DNA of 64,000 nucleotides from CAVYXK01 sp963708245. GTDB taxonomy: Bacteria > Pseudomonadota > Alphaproteobacteria > Acetobacterales > Acetobacteraceae. Within the stretch, counting starts at the first letter, position 1. Every line of letters begins with the position of its first letter. The DNA is taken from positions 3,844,001-3,908,000 of the forward strand of contig OY970201.1 of NCBI GenBank assembly GCA_963708245.1. The letters run 5' to 3'. The notes beneath the pieces are model-generated. The model worked only from the letters and a program-made list of their open reading frames with translations. It did not search any database and had not been told where the DNA came from. Below are positions 10,231-19,025 of the stretch, in pieces. Both the position numbers and the translations under genes were made by a program.

Positions 10231-10575
10231 ATGGCGAAGCTCGTAGCCATTCCCGCCACGCTGGCGCTTGTTATCGGGTCCGGGCTGCTTTGCAATCCTG
10301 GCCTCGCGCAGTCGTCATCTGTGTCTGAAGGCCATCATCTCGCACAGAAAACTTGTGCGACCTGCCACGTGATTGTCCCGAATGGGTTCGGTTCCTGGAC
10401 CGATGCTCCTTCCTTCGAGAGCATCGCGAACCGTCCGGGAATAACGCAGCAATGGCTCGCCGCTTTCGTCCAGAAGCCACACATGCACATGGTTATGGAC
10501 CAGTACACCCCAGCACAGGCGAACGCCATCGCCTCGTTCATCCTGAGCCTTCGTCACGATAGCGCGGCTCAATAG
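10231..10575 (+). CDS. Small periplasmic c-type cytochrome
   Basis: A 114-residue secreted monoheme cytochrome c. A Sec signal peptide covers about residues 1-26, ending GLAQS. The single heme site is CATCH near residue 46, and a downstream Met-rich stretch (HMHMVMDQYTP) plausibly holds the axial Met. The size and the short C-terminal helix (AIASFILSL) fit class I cytochromes. It is divergent from the exporter operon and convergent with the acyl-CoA synthetase gene, so it appears monocistronic. No good ribosome-binding site precedes the ATG. Its redox partner is unknown. Confidence 0.82.
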   Translation: MAKLVAIPATLALVIGSGLLCNPGLAQSSSVSEGHHLAQKTCATCHVIVPNGFGSWTDAPSFESIANRPGITQQWLAAFVQKPHMHMVMDQYTPAQANAIASFILSLRHDSAAQ

Positions 10576-10646
10576 CAGGCACATGGATGGGCTAGGAGCC
10601 CCCGTCAGGATCACCGCGCCACGACAGTGACCAATTCGTAAACGTC

Positions 10647-10688
10647 AGGTGTACATCCTGCGTCTTGGGGTGCCCCCGATGTACACCT
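10647..10688. terminator. Perfect 11-bp inverted repeat between convergent genes
   Basis: AGGTGTACATC at 10647-10657 is repeated inverted as GATGTACACCT at 10678-10688. The 20-base spacer contains a GGGG-TG-CCCC mini-stem. It sits between the ends of the converging cytochrome c and acyl-CoA synthetase genes. It could act as a bidirectional terminator, though no T-run follows. A protein-binding palindrome or a repeat relic is also possible. Confidence 0.5.
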
Positions 10689-10694
10689 CCGGCC

Positions 10695-12803
10695 TCACCC
10701 CCCAATATCGATCACCGCATCCGCCGCGAACGCTCCCTCGCCCTCGGGCATTGCAAACACCGGATTCAGGTCCACAGCCTGCAACCGATCCCCTGCCTGC
10801 GCCGCGAACCCCGACAACCGAGCCAGCATCTCGGCCAAAGCCCGCACGTCCACCGGCTTCCGCCCCCGCGCCCCGAGCAGAAGCGGCGCACCCCGCACGC
10901 TGCGGATCATCGTATCCGCCACGTCGACGCCAAACGGGCAACGGCGGAACACCACGTCGCGCAACACCTCCACGAACACCCCGCCCAGTCCGAACATCGC
11001 CATTGGACCGAACACCGGGTCGCGGTGGATGCCCAGGATGCACTCCACCCCGCCGCGCATCTGCTTCGCCACGAGCACGCCTTCGATCCGAGTCGCCGGG
11101 GCGGCCTGCCGGCCTCGTGCCATCAGCACCCCGAATCCGTCCCGTACCGCGGCCGCATCGGCCACGTCCAGCAGCACCCCGCCCATCTCCGATTTGTGCA
11201 AAATGTCCGGCGACAGGATTTTCATCACCACCGGGAACCCCAGCCCCTCGGCCGCCGCCACCGCCTCCGCTTCCGTCGCGCAGGCGCGTTCCGGCACCGA
11301 TCGGATTCCTGCCCCCGCCAATAGAAGCTTGGCCTCGGCCTCGCTCGGCGTCGCCGCCGGCAACGTAACTGGCGCCACCACCGGCAAAGGCCCCGGCGCC
11401 TCAGCCGCGAAAGCCGCCCCGAACCAGCCCATGGCGGCGATCGACACCACCGCGCGGCTCGGATCCTCGTGGCAGATCCACCCCTGCTCCTCCAGCTCAC
11501 GCACCCCCTCGGCCGGCGCGATCACCGACAGCACGTAAAGCCGGTCGGGATACCGCGCTCGCACAGCGTTCAGCTTCTCCAGCATCCCCGGCCAGCGGCG
11601 CGAGGACGCTACCATCGTGAAGAACGCCAGCACCGAGGTGTATCCACCGTCCCGAACCACCGACTCGAAGAACGGCTCCAGCAGGGTGAGGTCGTTGCCC
11701 ACCTGCGCCGTGGCATCCACCGGATTGCGCGGAGCGCAGAACGACACCAGAGAGCGCAGCCGCGCCTGCGCGTCCTCCGGCATCGGGGGCATCGGCAGCC
11801 CGACCTGCTCCGCCACGTCGCTCACCAGCACGCCGGCGCCGCCCGAGACGGTGAACATCCCCAGCGTGTTGCGCACTGGATAGACCCGGCGCGTTGCCGT
11901 CTGCGCGATGTCCAGCATCTCCTCGGAGGTGCGCGCCCGCACCACTCCGAACTCGGCCATGACCGCCTCGGTCACCGCATCGTCCCCGGCAATCGAGGCG
12001 GTATGCGAACGTGCCGCTGCCGTGCCCAGCGCGCTCCGTCCCACCTTCATCATCACGATTGGCTTGCGGGCGGCACGCGCCGTCTCGAAAGCGGCGATCA
12101 GACCCGGCGCCTCGCGGATGCCTTCAATATACGCCGCGATCACATCCACCTCGGGGTTCTCGGCCAGCCAGCCGATGCACTCGCCTACCGTCACGTCCGC
12201 CTCGTTGCCGGTCATAATGCAGACGGAAGCGCCGATCCCGCGATTGCGCGCCAGCGTATAAAGATGCGTGCCATAGGCGCCGGACTGGCTGGCAATGCCG
12301 ATCCGTCCAGGCATCGGCCAGCCGCTGTCGAATGAAGAAGAAAACGTCGCGTAATACCCGGTCCGCCCATCGAACACGCCGAGGCAATTTGGGCCCAGCA
12401 CGCGCATCCCATGCGTTCGCGCTGCCGCCACCATGCGGGCCTGCGCCGCCTCGCCGTCCGCATCCACCTCGGCAAACCCGGCGGTGAACACCAGCGCCGC
12501 CTTGGTGCCCCGGCGGCCCAGCGCTTCCACCGCCTCCACCGCAATCCCCGCCGGGACGGCGACGATCGCCACATCCGGAGCCTCCGGCAGCTCAGCGACC
12601 GAGGCATACGCTTTGACGCCCTGCACCTCCGGCCGGTTCGGGTTGACGGGATAGAGCGCGCCCTTGAACCCGGACACCTTCATGTAGGCCAGCGGCCGGC
12701 CACCGATCCGCGTCGGGTCGTTCGATGCGCCGAGGATCGCCACCGAGCGCGGGGCCAGAAGCGGCGTCAGGCCGGTAAATCGGCCACTGCTCTCGGTTGT
12801 CAT
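10695..12803 (-). CDS. Acetate--CoA ligase (ADP-forming) family protein
   Basis: A single-chain NDP-forming acyl-CoA synthetase (702 residues), interconverting acyl-CoA + ADP + Pi with acid + CoA + ATP. The N-terminal CoA-binding Rossmann domain has SVAILGASNDPTRIGGR near residue 18. A succinyl-CoA-ligase-like domain follows, with ARSHTASIAGDD (the likely phosphorylated His) in the middle. The C-terminal ATP-grasp domain has GFPVVMKILSPDILHKSE. The ATG at 12803 is chosen because a GGGAGGGAC stretch precedes it and the CoA-binding domain starts right after; an upstream in-frame extension to 12920 looks unrelated. The acyl substrate is not determinable, and the gene appears monocistronic. Confidence 0.85.
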   Translation of the reverse strand: MTTESSGRFTGLTPLLAPRSVAILGASNDPTRIGGRPLAYMKVSGFKGALYPVNPNRPEVQGVKAYASVAELPEAPDVAIVAVPAGIAVEAVEALGRRGTKAALVFTAGFAEVDADGEAAQARMVAAARTHGMRVLGPNCLGVFDGRTGYYATFSSSFDSGWPMPGRIGIASQSGAYGTHLYTLARNRGIGASVCIMTGNEADVTVGECIGWLAENPEVDVIAAYIEGIREAPGLIAAFETARAARKPIVMMKVGRSALGTAAARSHTASIAGDDAVTEAVMAEFGVVRARTSEEMLDIAQTATRRVYPVRNTLGMFTVSGGAGVLVSDVAEQVGLPMPPMPEDAQARLRSLVSFCAPRNPVDATAQVGNDLTLLEPFFESVVRDGGYTSVLAFFTMVASSRRWPGMLEKLNAVRARYPDRLYVLSVIAPAEGVRELEEQGWICHEDPSRAVVSIAAMGWFGAAFAAEAPGPLPVVAPVTLPAATPSEAEAKLLLAGAGIRSVPERACATEAEAVAAAEGLGFPVVMKILSPDILHKSEMGGVLLDVADAAAVRDGFGVLMARGRQAAPATRIEGVLVAKQMRGGVECILGIHRDPVFGPMAMFGLGGVFVEVLRDVVFRRCPFGVDVADTMIRSVRGAPLLLGARGRKPVDVRALAEMLARLSGFAAQAGDRLQAVDLNPVFAMPEGEGAFAADAVIDIGG

Positions 12804-12883
12804 CGGAGTCCCTCCCGCGGCGTTTTTTACATAGCCTCGACTGCATGCAGGTCGCCGGAAGCCCCATGCTATGGGGTGGCTCC

Positions 12884-13855
12884 ATGCGCGCAACCCCTCC
12901 GGTGCTGGAACGTATCTCAATTACGGTGCCCGAGGCGGCGGTCGAAGCCTATGAGGCGGCGTTGGGCAGCGTCTGCGACAGTGTCGGCTTCTTCCGCGGC
13001 CACGCCGGCTGGTGGCAGATCGAGGGAATCAAGCCGGTTGGCGCCGCCGAGCCGGAACTCGCAGCCGCCCTCGCGCTCGCCGCCGGCCTGAGCAAGGTCG
13101 ATGCGCGCCCGGTGCGTGCGCCGGTTCACGCCGAGGGATGGGTCGAGCGAAGCTATGCCTCGTTCCCCGAGCAACTGATCGGCCGTCGTTTCGCTGTGCG
13201 TGGCAGCCACCTTGCCGGCACGCCGACGCCCGGGCGCATCACGCTTCGTCTGGATGCCGGCCTGGCGTTCGGATCCGGCGAGCACGGCTCGACCCGCGGC
13301 TGCCTGCGTGCGCTGGAGCGTCTCGCCCACCGCCATCCGCGCCGCATCCTGGACCTTGGCACCGGCTCGGGCATCCTGGCGATCGCCGCAGCACGATTGT
13401 TGCATCGGAAAGTGCTCGCCACCGATATCGAGCCCTGGTCAGTCCGCCTCGCCTGCCGCAATGCGCGCGCGAACGGCGCGGCGCCACTTGTCTCGGCCCG
13501 CCTGGCAGACGGCTGGCGAGATCCGGCCGTGCGCGCGGGCGCGCCCTACGACCTCGTTCTAGCCAATATCCTCGCCCGTCCGCTCGCTCTGATGGCTGGC
13601 AGTCTGGGGGTGCATCTCGCCACCGGCGCCACGGCCGTCCTCTCCGGCCTGCTGCCTTCACAGGCCCGCGCCGTCTTGGTGGCGCACCGGCGCCACGGCA
13701 TGGTGCTAGCGCATCGGATCGAGGACGGCTCCTGGACCACGCTCGTGCTCCGCGCTCCTAACCACGTCCACCCCCCCCGCTCGGCGGGGAGAGGTCGGTT
13801 CGCGAAGCGAACCGGGTGCATGGCCGCGGGGTGCCGATGTTCGCGTCGCCGCTAG
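12884..13855 (+). CDS. prmA: Ribosomal protein L11 methyltransferase
   Basis: An SAM-dependent methyltransferase that trimethylates ribosomal protein L11. The N-terminal substrate-recognition domain (ERISITVPEAAVEAYEAAL) is followed by GLAFGSGEHGSTRGCLRAL, the PrmA hallmark close to the SAM site. Then come motif I ILDLGTGSGILAIAAA and the catalytic-region motif LVLANILARPL. ATG 12884 begins directly before the conserved N-terminus; upstream in-frame codons to 12797 are unlikely coding. The last roughly 30 residues are Arg/Pro-rich and encoded by a palindromic repeat that also overlaps the opposite gene, so the ancestral protein probably ended near 13760. Confidence 0.88.
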   Translation: MRATPPVLERISITVPEAAVEAYEAALGSVCDSVGFFRGHAGWWQIEGIKPVGAAEPELAAALALAAGLSKVDARPVRAPVHAEGWVERSYASFPEQLIGRRFAVRGSHLAGTPTPGRITLRLDAGLAFGSGEHGSTRGCLRALERLAHRHPRRILDLGTGSGILAIAAARLLHRKVLATDIEPWSVRLACRNARANGAAPLVSARLADGWRDPAVRAGAPYDLVLANILARPLALMAGSLGVHLATGATAVLSGLLPSQARAVLVAHRRHGMVLAHRIEDGSWTTLVLRAPNHVHPPRSAGRGRFAKRTGCMAAGCRCSRRR

Positions 13856-15466
13856 CCGCCAACCCGCGACAATCTCCAGCTCGCGTTTGGGTCGCTCGCC
13901 CACGATCTCGAGGCGCCCTGAATAGATTGCGCCGTCATTACCATCGAGAGCGATGAAGTCGCCTTCGGCAAATGTCTGCCCCCCGATCTGGCAGGTTCGC
14001 CCTTGCAGATCGATGGACAGGCCGGGACAGGCGACGAGACAGACCTTGCCAAGTTCTCGCGCGACCACCGCGGCGTGGGAGGTGCGGCTTCCGGAGCCGG
14101 TCAGGATCCCGGCAGCCCTCGCCATGGCCGCAATGTCGGTTGTCACCGTTTCCGCCCGGACCAGTACGATCGGCGCGCCCTCTCGGGCCAGCCGCTCCGC
14201 CGCTGCGATGTCGAGCGCGATAGCGCCCGATGCCACACCCAAACTCGCGACCGTTGCCACCGCAAGCGCCGGGGGCCGCTCGCCAGCAAACCGCGTGCGT
14301 GTCACCGTTTCAAGGTTCAGCCCACTGAGACGGGCCAAGGCCTCCTTCGGTTCGATCAACCCTTCCGAGACAAGATCGACGGCAATACGCAGTGCCGCCC
14401 AGGGTGTGCGCTTGGCCTCGCGTGTCTGCAGCAGGCTTAGCCTGCCGTTCTGCACGGTAAATTCGAAATCCTGTGCATCGCCGAACAATGCTTCGAGACG
14501 GTGCGCAACCTGTTCCAGTTCGTTCCACACTTCAGGTAATCTGCGTCGCAGCCGCTGGGTGTCGGTCGACCTTTGGCGGCCTGCCACGACGTCCTCGCCT
14601 TGCGCATTGAACTGAAAGTCGAGATAGAGCTCGCGCTCGCCGGTGGCCGGGCTGCGAGTGAAACCGACACCGGCGCCGGAGGAGCCTCCCGCGTTGCCAA
14701 AGACCATCGTTTGCACGGTTACTGCCGTGCCCGCCGCATCATCGATCCCGTTCAGCCGACGGTAGGTCGCGGCCTTCGGTGCGTCCCAGGAACGGAACAC
14801 CGCAGCGGCCGCCTGCAGGAGTTGCTCGCGCGGATCCTGTGGAAATGGCGTCCCCGCCAGGGCGCTGTACTCATCCAGCATGTTCTGGGTGAGCCGGCGC
14901 AGGCTGCGGTGGTCCAACTCGCGCTGCACCGGGACATCCGCTTCTGCCATGGCCGTCCGCACCAGCCTGTCGAACGGTTCGGTCGGCAGTGCCCGCACCA
15001 CTTCGGCGAAGCCTTGTATCAATCGGCGATAGCTGTCCCAGGCAAGGCGCGGATTACCGGTGAGCCGAATCAGGCCATCAACAGTCTCAGCGTTCAATCC
15101 GACATCCAGCACCGTTTCCAGCATGCCGGGCATAGACACCGCCGCGCCCGACCGTACCGAGACCAACAGAGGAGACCGCGGTGAACCAAACCGCAGCCCG
15201 GTTGCTGCCTCCAGCCGATCGATGCCCGACGCAAGCGCCTTGGCGAGCCGCCTGTCGTCCGCCAGTTCTGTCCGGCGCATCCGACACCAGCTCGTGGGTA
15301 ACACGAAACCCGGAGGTACCGGCAAGCCGGCGGTCGCCATCCGGATCAGGTTCCAGGCCTTGTTGCCCAATTCCTCTGCGCCTCCAGGTGGCGGGACAAC
15401 ACCTGCTACAATCATATGGACGCCGGGATCAGGGGCCAGGGCATCAGCCACGGAGTACACTCCCAA
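13706..15466 (-). CDS. PPDK-like protein: ATP-binding and phosphohistidine domains only
   Basis: A 586-residue protein with the N-terminal PEP/pyruvate-binding (ATP-grasp) domain of pyruvate phosphate dikinase (LGNKAWNLIRMATAGLPVPP near residue 33; VSVRSGAAVSMPGMLET near 106; GFTRSPATGERE near 267). The central phosphohistidine domain follows (GSGSRTSHAAVVARELG near 465, with the catalytic His). The C-terminal PEP/pyruvate TIM barrel of PPDK is absent. It overlaps the upstream PhoU/DUF47-like gene by 23 bases, so the pair is probably co-translated. Start choice is uncertain: TTG 15466, GTG 15451 (GGAG eight bases upstream) or ATG 15415. About 45 C-terminal residues overlap a palindromic repeat and prmA. 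Function is unknown; a phosphotransfer role is an inference. Confidence 0.75.
   Translation of the reverse strand: MGVYSVADALAPDPGVHMIVAGVVPPPGGAEELGNKAWNLIRMATAGLPVPPGFVLPTSWCRMRRTELADDRRLAKALASGIDRLEAATGLRFGSPRSPLLVSVRSGAAVSMPGMLETVLDVGLNAETVDGLIRLTGNPRLAWDSYRRLIQGFAEVVRALPTEPFDRLVRTAMAEADVPVQRELDHRSLRRLTQNMLDEYSALAGTPFPQDPREQLLQAAAAVFRSWDAPKAATYRRLNGIDDAAGTAVTVQTMVFGNAGGSSGAGVGFTRSPATGERELYLDFQFNAQGEDVVAGRQRSTDTQRLRRRLPEVWNELEQVAHRLEALFGDAQDFEFTVQNGRLSLLQTREAKRTPWAALRIAVDLVSEGLIEPKEALARLSGLNLETVTRTRFAGERPPALAVATVASLGVASGAIALDIAAAERLAREGAPIVLVRAETVTTDIAAMARAAGILTGSGSRTSHAAVVARELGKVCLVACPGLSIDLQGRTCQIGGQTFAEGDFIALDGNDGAIYSGRLEIVGERPKRELEIVAGWRLAATRTSAPRGHAPGSLREPTSPRRAGGVDVVRSAEHERGPGAVLDPMR
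13775..13813. repeat. Two adjacent palindromes, REP-like
   Basis: CCCCGC-TCG-GCGGGG at 13775-13789 is followed by GGTTCGC-GAA-GCGAACC at 13797-13813. Both arms match perfectly. The element sits where the prmA and PPDK-like genes overlap tail to tail and contributes to both predicted C-termini. It resembles short extragenic palindromic repeats; copy number in the genome cannot be judged from this window. Confidence 0.6.
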
Positions 15467-17399
15467 GCACGTATTCGCGCACCAACATACTCGCGCGCTT
15501 CAGCGCGTCCGCAGCGGCTTCGAGGCTTCGCCCGACCTCCGCGTAGAGATGCAACTGCCGAAAATCCTGCGCATGCTGGATAGTAGCCGAGGTCAGTGCC
15601 CGCTCCGCGTCATCGGCCTCGTGTTCCAGCATGCCAATTCGCTCGACGGAGGTCAGGAAGTCATCGAGGTCGTCCTGAAGGCCGATCCCATCAAGGCGTG
15701 CGTCTCGTGGGGATCGATCTACGTGTGCCGCATGCGCCAACGTCTTCACCCATTCCTGCGCGGTCGCTGCGAGTATGTCGGCTAAGGTAGCCAAGCCTTC
15801 CAGCGCTTCGCGAGCGGGTTCGGTTTTCGCCAGCAACTGCAGCAGGAACGCCGTTTCTTCAAGCTCATCCGCGGCATCATCCGCTGCCTCGATCAGATCG
15901 AACAATAGGGATTGATCGCCGCGTCGGCGGATCACCTCTCGAGTGGCAGTCACCAGTTGGTCGGCGTCATGCTCGAACGCGCGTGCCCGCCGCGCCATTC
16001 GATCGAACGCGTCTGCGTCAGCAACGTCCGATCCGACGCCGTCCCGCACCAGGATGGCAATCTCGAACACAAGCCCTGCATGGTCAGCTGCAACGCGCAG
16101 CAACCGCTTGCCCTCATTGGTGAAATGCGCCGCCAACTCAGCGCGTACCCGATCGCGGACCAATCCCTGACTGTGCCGGGCACGCAAACCCTCGGTGGCC
16201 GCCCGGAAAGCGAAGCGCAGAAAGTTCACTGTCACCGTGTTACCTAGTACGTCGCACAGCCGATCGCCGAAATGCACAGCGGAGCCGGCGGTCGCCTCGA
16301 TTGCTTCGTTAATGAACCGGGCCCCACCAAGCTCCAGGAACCCACGATGACCAACTTCCGCCTCGGCCGCCCACTTGAGCAACTCGTTGCGCTGGGTCCC
16401 GGGCAGGAAGCTGCGGAGCTCCTTGCGCGCACGGTTCCAGTCGATCAGAAACACCAGCCTTGAGCCGAGGAATTCGAGGTAGGAGCGCAGCTCGCCTTCA
16501 TCCTTTGCCGTGAAGCGGCCGGTCACCAGTGTGAATGCGGCGCCACGCGCCAGATTGGTATGCCGTTCTGTCCGCTCGCCGCTCCACGTCATGGCAAAAC
16601 GCGACAGCATGTCCTGCAGGAACCGCGCGCGCTCGGAATGAACGTCCGTGTAGGTCAGCATCGTCTGTAGACCCTCGACATGGACAACGATCACATGCGC
16701 GTCGGTGGTACCGATATCGTTCTGGATGGCCAATCGCCCGGCGGAGTGCGTTGCGGTGCAGCCGAGGCCAGGGTGGTCGAACTTCAAGTGAGCCGTGCGG
16801 TTCACGCCCGCCATGAACGCGGCAACACGTGGACGGTCTTCTGGTCGCAGTTCGTAGACGCTCGCTCCGTCAAGTTTCTCCCCAGCAAACTCGGCGGCCA
16901 ATGCGTTCAACGCCTTATGCAGATCCATGACCAGTCGGTGCAGGCTGTCACCATGACCGCCGGCGACGCGAGTCATGCTTTCGATCGCGGCGCGATCGAT
17001 CAGATCGTCCTTGGCGTCTGGGAGCGCCGACAACACCGTTTCGAGACGTCGGCCCAGTTCGTCATCGGCGCCACGAGCCGCAATCACCGGTGCGGCCATC
17101 GCGCGCATGTCCTGCGCTATGCGGGCGAACACCATGCTGACGCCCGGTAGACGATAGTGTTCTCCCTCTCGTCGTGCAGCGCCGACGATATCGTCGAGCG
17201 TCGCATCGTCGATCCCGCAAGCGACCCGTTCACGCGCCAACGATACCGGCGCCTGCTCGGGATGATCGGCCTGGCTTAGAGCCAGCTGAAGCAGGGTGAG
17301 CAGGTACTTGACCCGATCGTTGGCAGCAAGCGCGGTATTGACCTGCGCTAAGGGCTGTAGAGCGGTTTCGCCGATCGCCTCCAACACTGCGGTCTTCAC
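15444..17399 (-). CDS. Large protein with PhoU/DUF47-like C-terminal helical domain
   Basis: A 651-residue cytoplasmic protein with no signal peptide or membrane segment. The last roughly 215 residues resemble PhoU/DUF47 (Pit accessory) helical bundles, with ARAFEHDADQLVTATREV and FDLIEAADDAADELEETAFLL, and an apparent second repeat MLEHEADDAERAL. The first roughly 430 residues are not assigned; they contain DHPGLGCTATHSAGRLAIQND and a long mixed alpha/beta region. The GTG at 17399 is chosen for its AAGGAGGT stretch just upstream. It overlaps the start of the PPDK-like gene by 23 bases. Upstream codons in the same frame belong to a transposase fragment. A role in phosphate or phosphotransfer control is inference only. 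Confidence 0.65.
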   Translation of the reverse strand: MKTAVLEAIGETALQPLAQVNTALAANDRVKYLLTLLQLALSQADHPEQAPVSLARERVACGIDDATLDDIVGAARREGEHYRLPGVSMVFARIAQDMRAMAAPVIAARGADDELGRRLETVLSALPDAKDDLIDRAAIESMTRVAGGHGDSLHRLVMDLHKALNALAAEFAGEKLDGASVYELRPEDRPRVAAFMAGVNRTAHLKFDHPGLGCTATHSAGRLAIQNDIGTTDAHVIVVHVEGLQTMLTYTDVHSERARFLQDMLSRFAMTWSGERTERHTNLARGAAFTLVTGRFTAKDEGELRSYLEFLGSRLVFLIDWNRARKELRSFLPGTQRNELLKWAAEAEVGHRGFLELGGARFINEAIEATAGSAVHFGDRLCDVLGNTVTVNFLRFAFRAATEGLRARHSQGLVRDRVRAELAAHFTNEGKRLLRVAADHAGLVFEIAILVRDGVGSDVADADAFDRMARRARAFEHDADQLVTATREVIRRRGDQSLLFDLIEAADDAADELEETAFLLQLLAKTEPAREALEGLATLADILAATAQEWVKTLAHAAHVDRSPRDARLDGIGLQDDLDDFLTSVERIGMLEHEADDAERALTSATIQHAQDFRQLHLYAEVGRSLEAAADALKRASMLVREYVLGSVLRG

Positions 17400-17499
17400 G
17401 GGACCTCCTTCGAGACAGTGCTGCTTACTTGGCGGACCCGAACATGACGCACGTTGATCTCGATCAACGCTTAGAAAGCGGCTCGGTCGTGCCGATCGA

Positions 17500-17624
17500 A
17501 CTGCAAGGGGGTTTGGCGGGAGGGGGATCAATGGTTCCACCTCGGCCCATTCGGCACCGGTCAGATCGCCCTCATAGCGCAGTCGGCTGCGGTCGTGCCG
17601 CGCCCGGTTCTCTTTGATCCACAT
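17500..17624 (-). pseudogene. IS5-family transposase N-terminal fragment
   Basis: Starting at ATG 17624 the frame reads MWIKENRARHDRSRLRYEG then DLTGAEWAEVEPLIP, the typical N-terminus of IS5-type DDE transposases. Similarity ends near residue 36 and no catalytic part follows. The frame runs open into the PhoU-like gene, so a chimeric protein is formally possible, but that gene has its own Shine-Dalgarno and GTG. No terminal inverted repeats were identified. It marks an old insertion between this module and pyrC. Confidence 0.7.
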
Positions 17625-17735
17625 TCAGTCCTCCGAATGGATGCTCGGGAGGTAGAGACTCGTGGCGTGCATCGCATCCGGGGCGAGGTCGAGCTCGGCG
17701 GGGCGGCCGTTTCGCTCGATCGTTTGATCCACCGG

Positions 17736-19025
17736 TTACGCTGCGAACACCCGCCGCCCGGCCTTCCACGTCCCCAGCACCCGCCCTTCCAGCGCCCGCC
17801 CGTCGAACGGCGTGTTCTGCGCCTTGCCCGGCAGCCGCCCAGCCTCCACACGCCAGACCCGCTCGGGATGGAACAAGCAGAGATCGGCCGCCGCGCCCTT
17901 GACCAACCTCCCCGCCTCGACGCCCAGCAGCGCCGCCGGCCGCGCGGTCAACAGCCCGATCGCCTGCGCCAGTCCCAACGCCCCCCCATGCACCTGCGCC
18001 AGCGTAACCCCGAGCAGCGTCGCCAGCCCAGCACCGCCCGGTGTCGCCTGGGCGAATGGCTGGCGCTTATCGTCGGCGTCCCGCGGTTGGTGGTCCGAAG
18101 CAATCGCATCGATCGTCCCGTCGGCCAACGCCGCCACCACCGCCCGCCTATCAGCGTCGCAGCGCAACGGCGGCGACAGCTTCGCGTAGGTGCGAAAATC
18201 GCCGATTGCGGTTTCGTTCAAATCGAAATAGGGCGGCGCAGTATCGCAGGTCACCGCGAACCCCTCTGCCTTGGCGCGACGGATCAGCTCCAGTGCCTCG
18301 CCGGTGGAGACATGGGCGAAATGCACCGCGCCGCCCGTCAGCCGCGCCAGCCGGATATCGCGGGCGACCAGGATCGCCTCTGCGGCGGCCGGAATCCCGG
18401 GCAGGCCGAGCCGTGTGGCCAGCTCCCCCTCGGTCGCTGCCCCGCCGGCGGCAAGCGACGGGTCCTCCGGGTGCTGCACGATTCGCCGGCCGAACCCGCC
18501 AGCGTAAGACAGCGCCACCCGCATCAGCCGGGCCGAGCCTAGTGCCCGCGCACCGTCGGTGAACGCCACCGCCCCGGCCTCCGCCAGCAGGCCAAGCTCG
18601 GCCAGCTCCTCGCCGCGGCAGAAGCGGGTGATCGCTGCGTACGGCAAGATCGTCAGGCTGCCGGTCTCCTCGCCGCGGGCGCGCAGCAGCCGCACCAGGG
18701 CGGGGTCGTCGATCGCCGGTACCGTGTCGGGCAGCGCCGCCAGGGTGGTAATGCCCCCAGCGGCCGCCGCCTGCGCCGCCGAGGCGATGGTTTCGCGGTA
18801 TTCGTAGCCGGGCTCGCCCAGCGCCGCGCGCATATCCACCAGTCCGGGGCACAGGATCGTGCCCTCGTCCTGCACCACCACCGCTCCGTCCGGCCGCCCC
18901 AGCCCACGGCCGAAATCAGCGATGCGTCCGTCGCGCACAAGAAGCTCGCCGGGCTCGTCGAGTCCGCCTGCCGGATCGAGCAGGCGCACCCCGACGAACA
19001 GCGTGTCGGGGCCCGGGTCACTCAT
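17736..19025 (-). CDS. pyrC: Dihydroorotase-like protein lacking the HxH metal motif (PyrX-like)
   Basis: An amidohydrolase-fold protein of 429 residues in the dihydroorotase family, overlapping pyrB by eight bases. Active dihydroorotases carry DxHxH after beta-strand 1; here the position reads CPGLVDMRAALGEPG, so both histidines are missing. Later family positions survive (IVQHPEDP, HFAHVSTGEAL, IASDHQPRD). This resembles non-catalytic partner subunits (PyrX/PyrC') that assemble with aspartate carbamoyltransferase. I therefore infer a structural role in a PyrB dodecamer, with an active dihydroorotase elsewhere. The symbol follows common annotation of such genes and does not assert activity. 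Confidence 0.82.
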   Translation of the reverse strand: MSDPGPDTLFVGVRLLDPAGGLDEPGELLVRDGRIADFGRGLGRPDGAVVVQDEGTILCPGLVDMRAALGEPGYEYRETIASAAQAAAAGGITTLAALPDTVPAIDDPALVRLLRARGEETGSLTILPYAAITRFCRGEELAELGLLAEAGAVAFTDGARALGSARLMRVALSYAGGFGRRIVQHPEDPSLAAGGAATEGELATRLGLPGIPAAAEAILVARDIRLARLTGGAVHFAHVSTGEALELIRRAKAEGFAVTCDTAPPYFDLNETAIGDFRTYAKLSPPLRCDADRRAVVAALADGTIDAIASDHQPRDADDKRQPFAQATPGGAGLATLLGVTLAQVHGGALGLAQAIGLLTARPAALLGVEAGRLVKGAAADLCLFHPERVWRVEAGRLPGKAQNTPFDGRALEGRVLGTWKAGRRVFAA

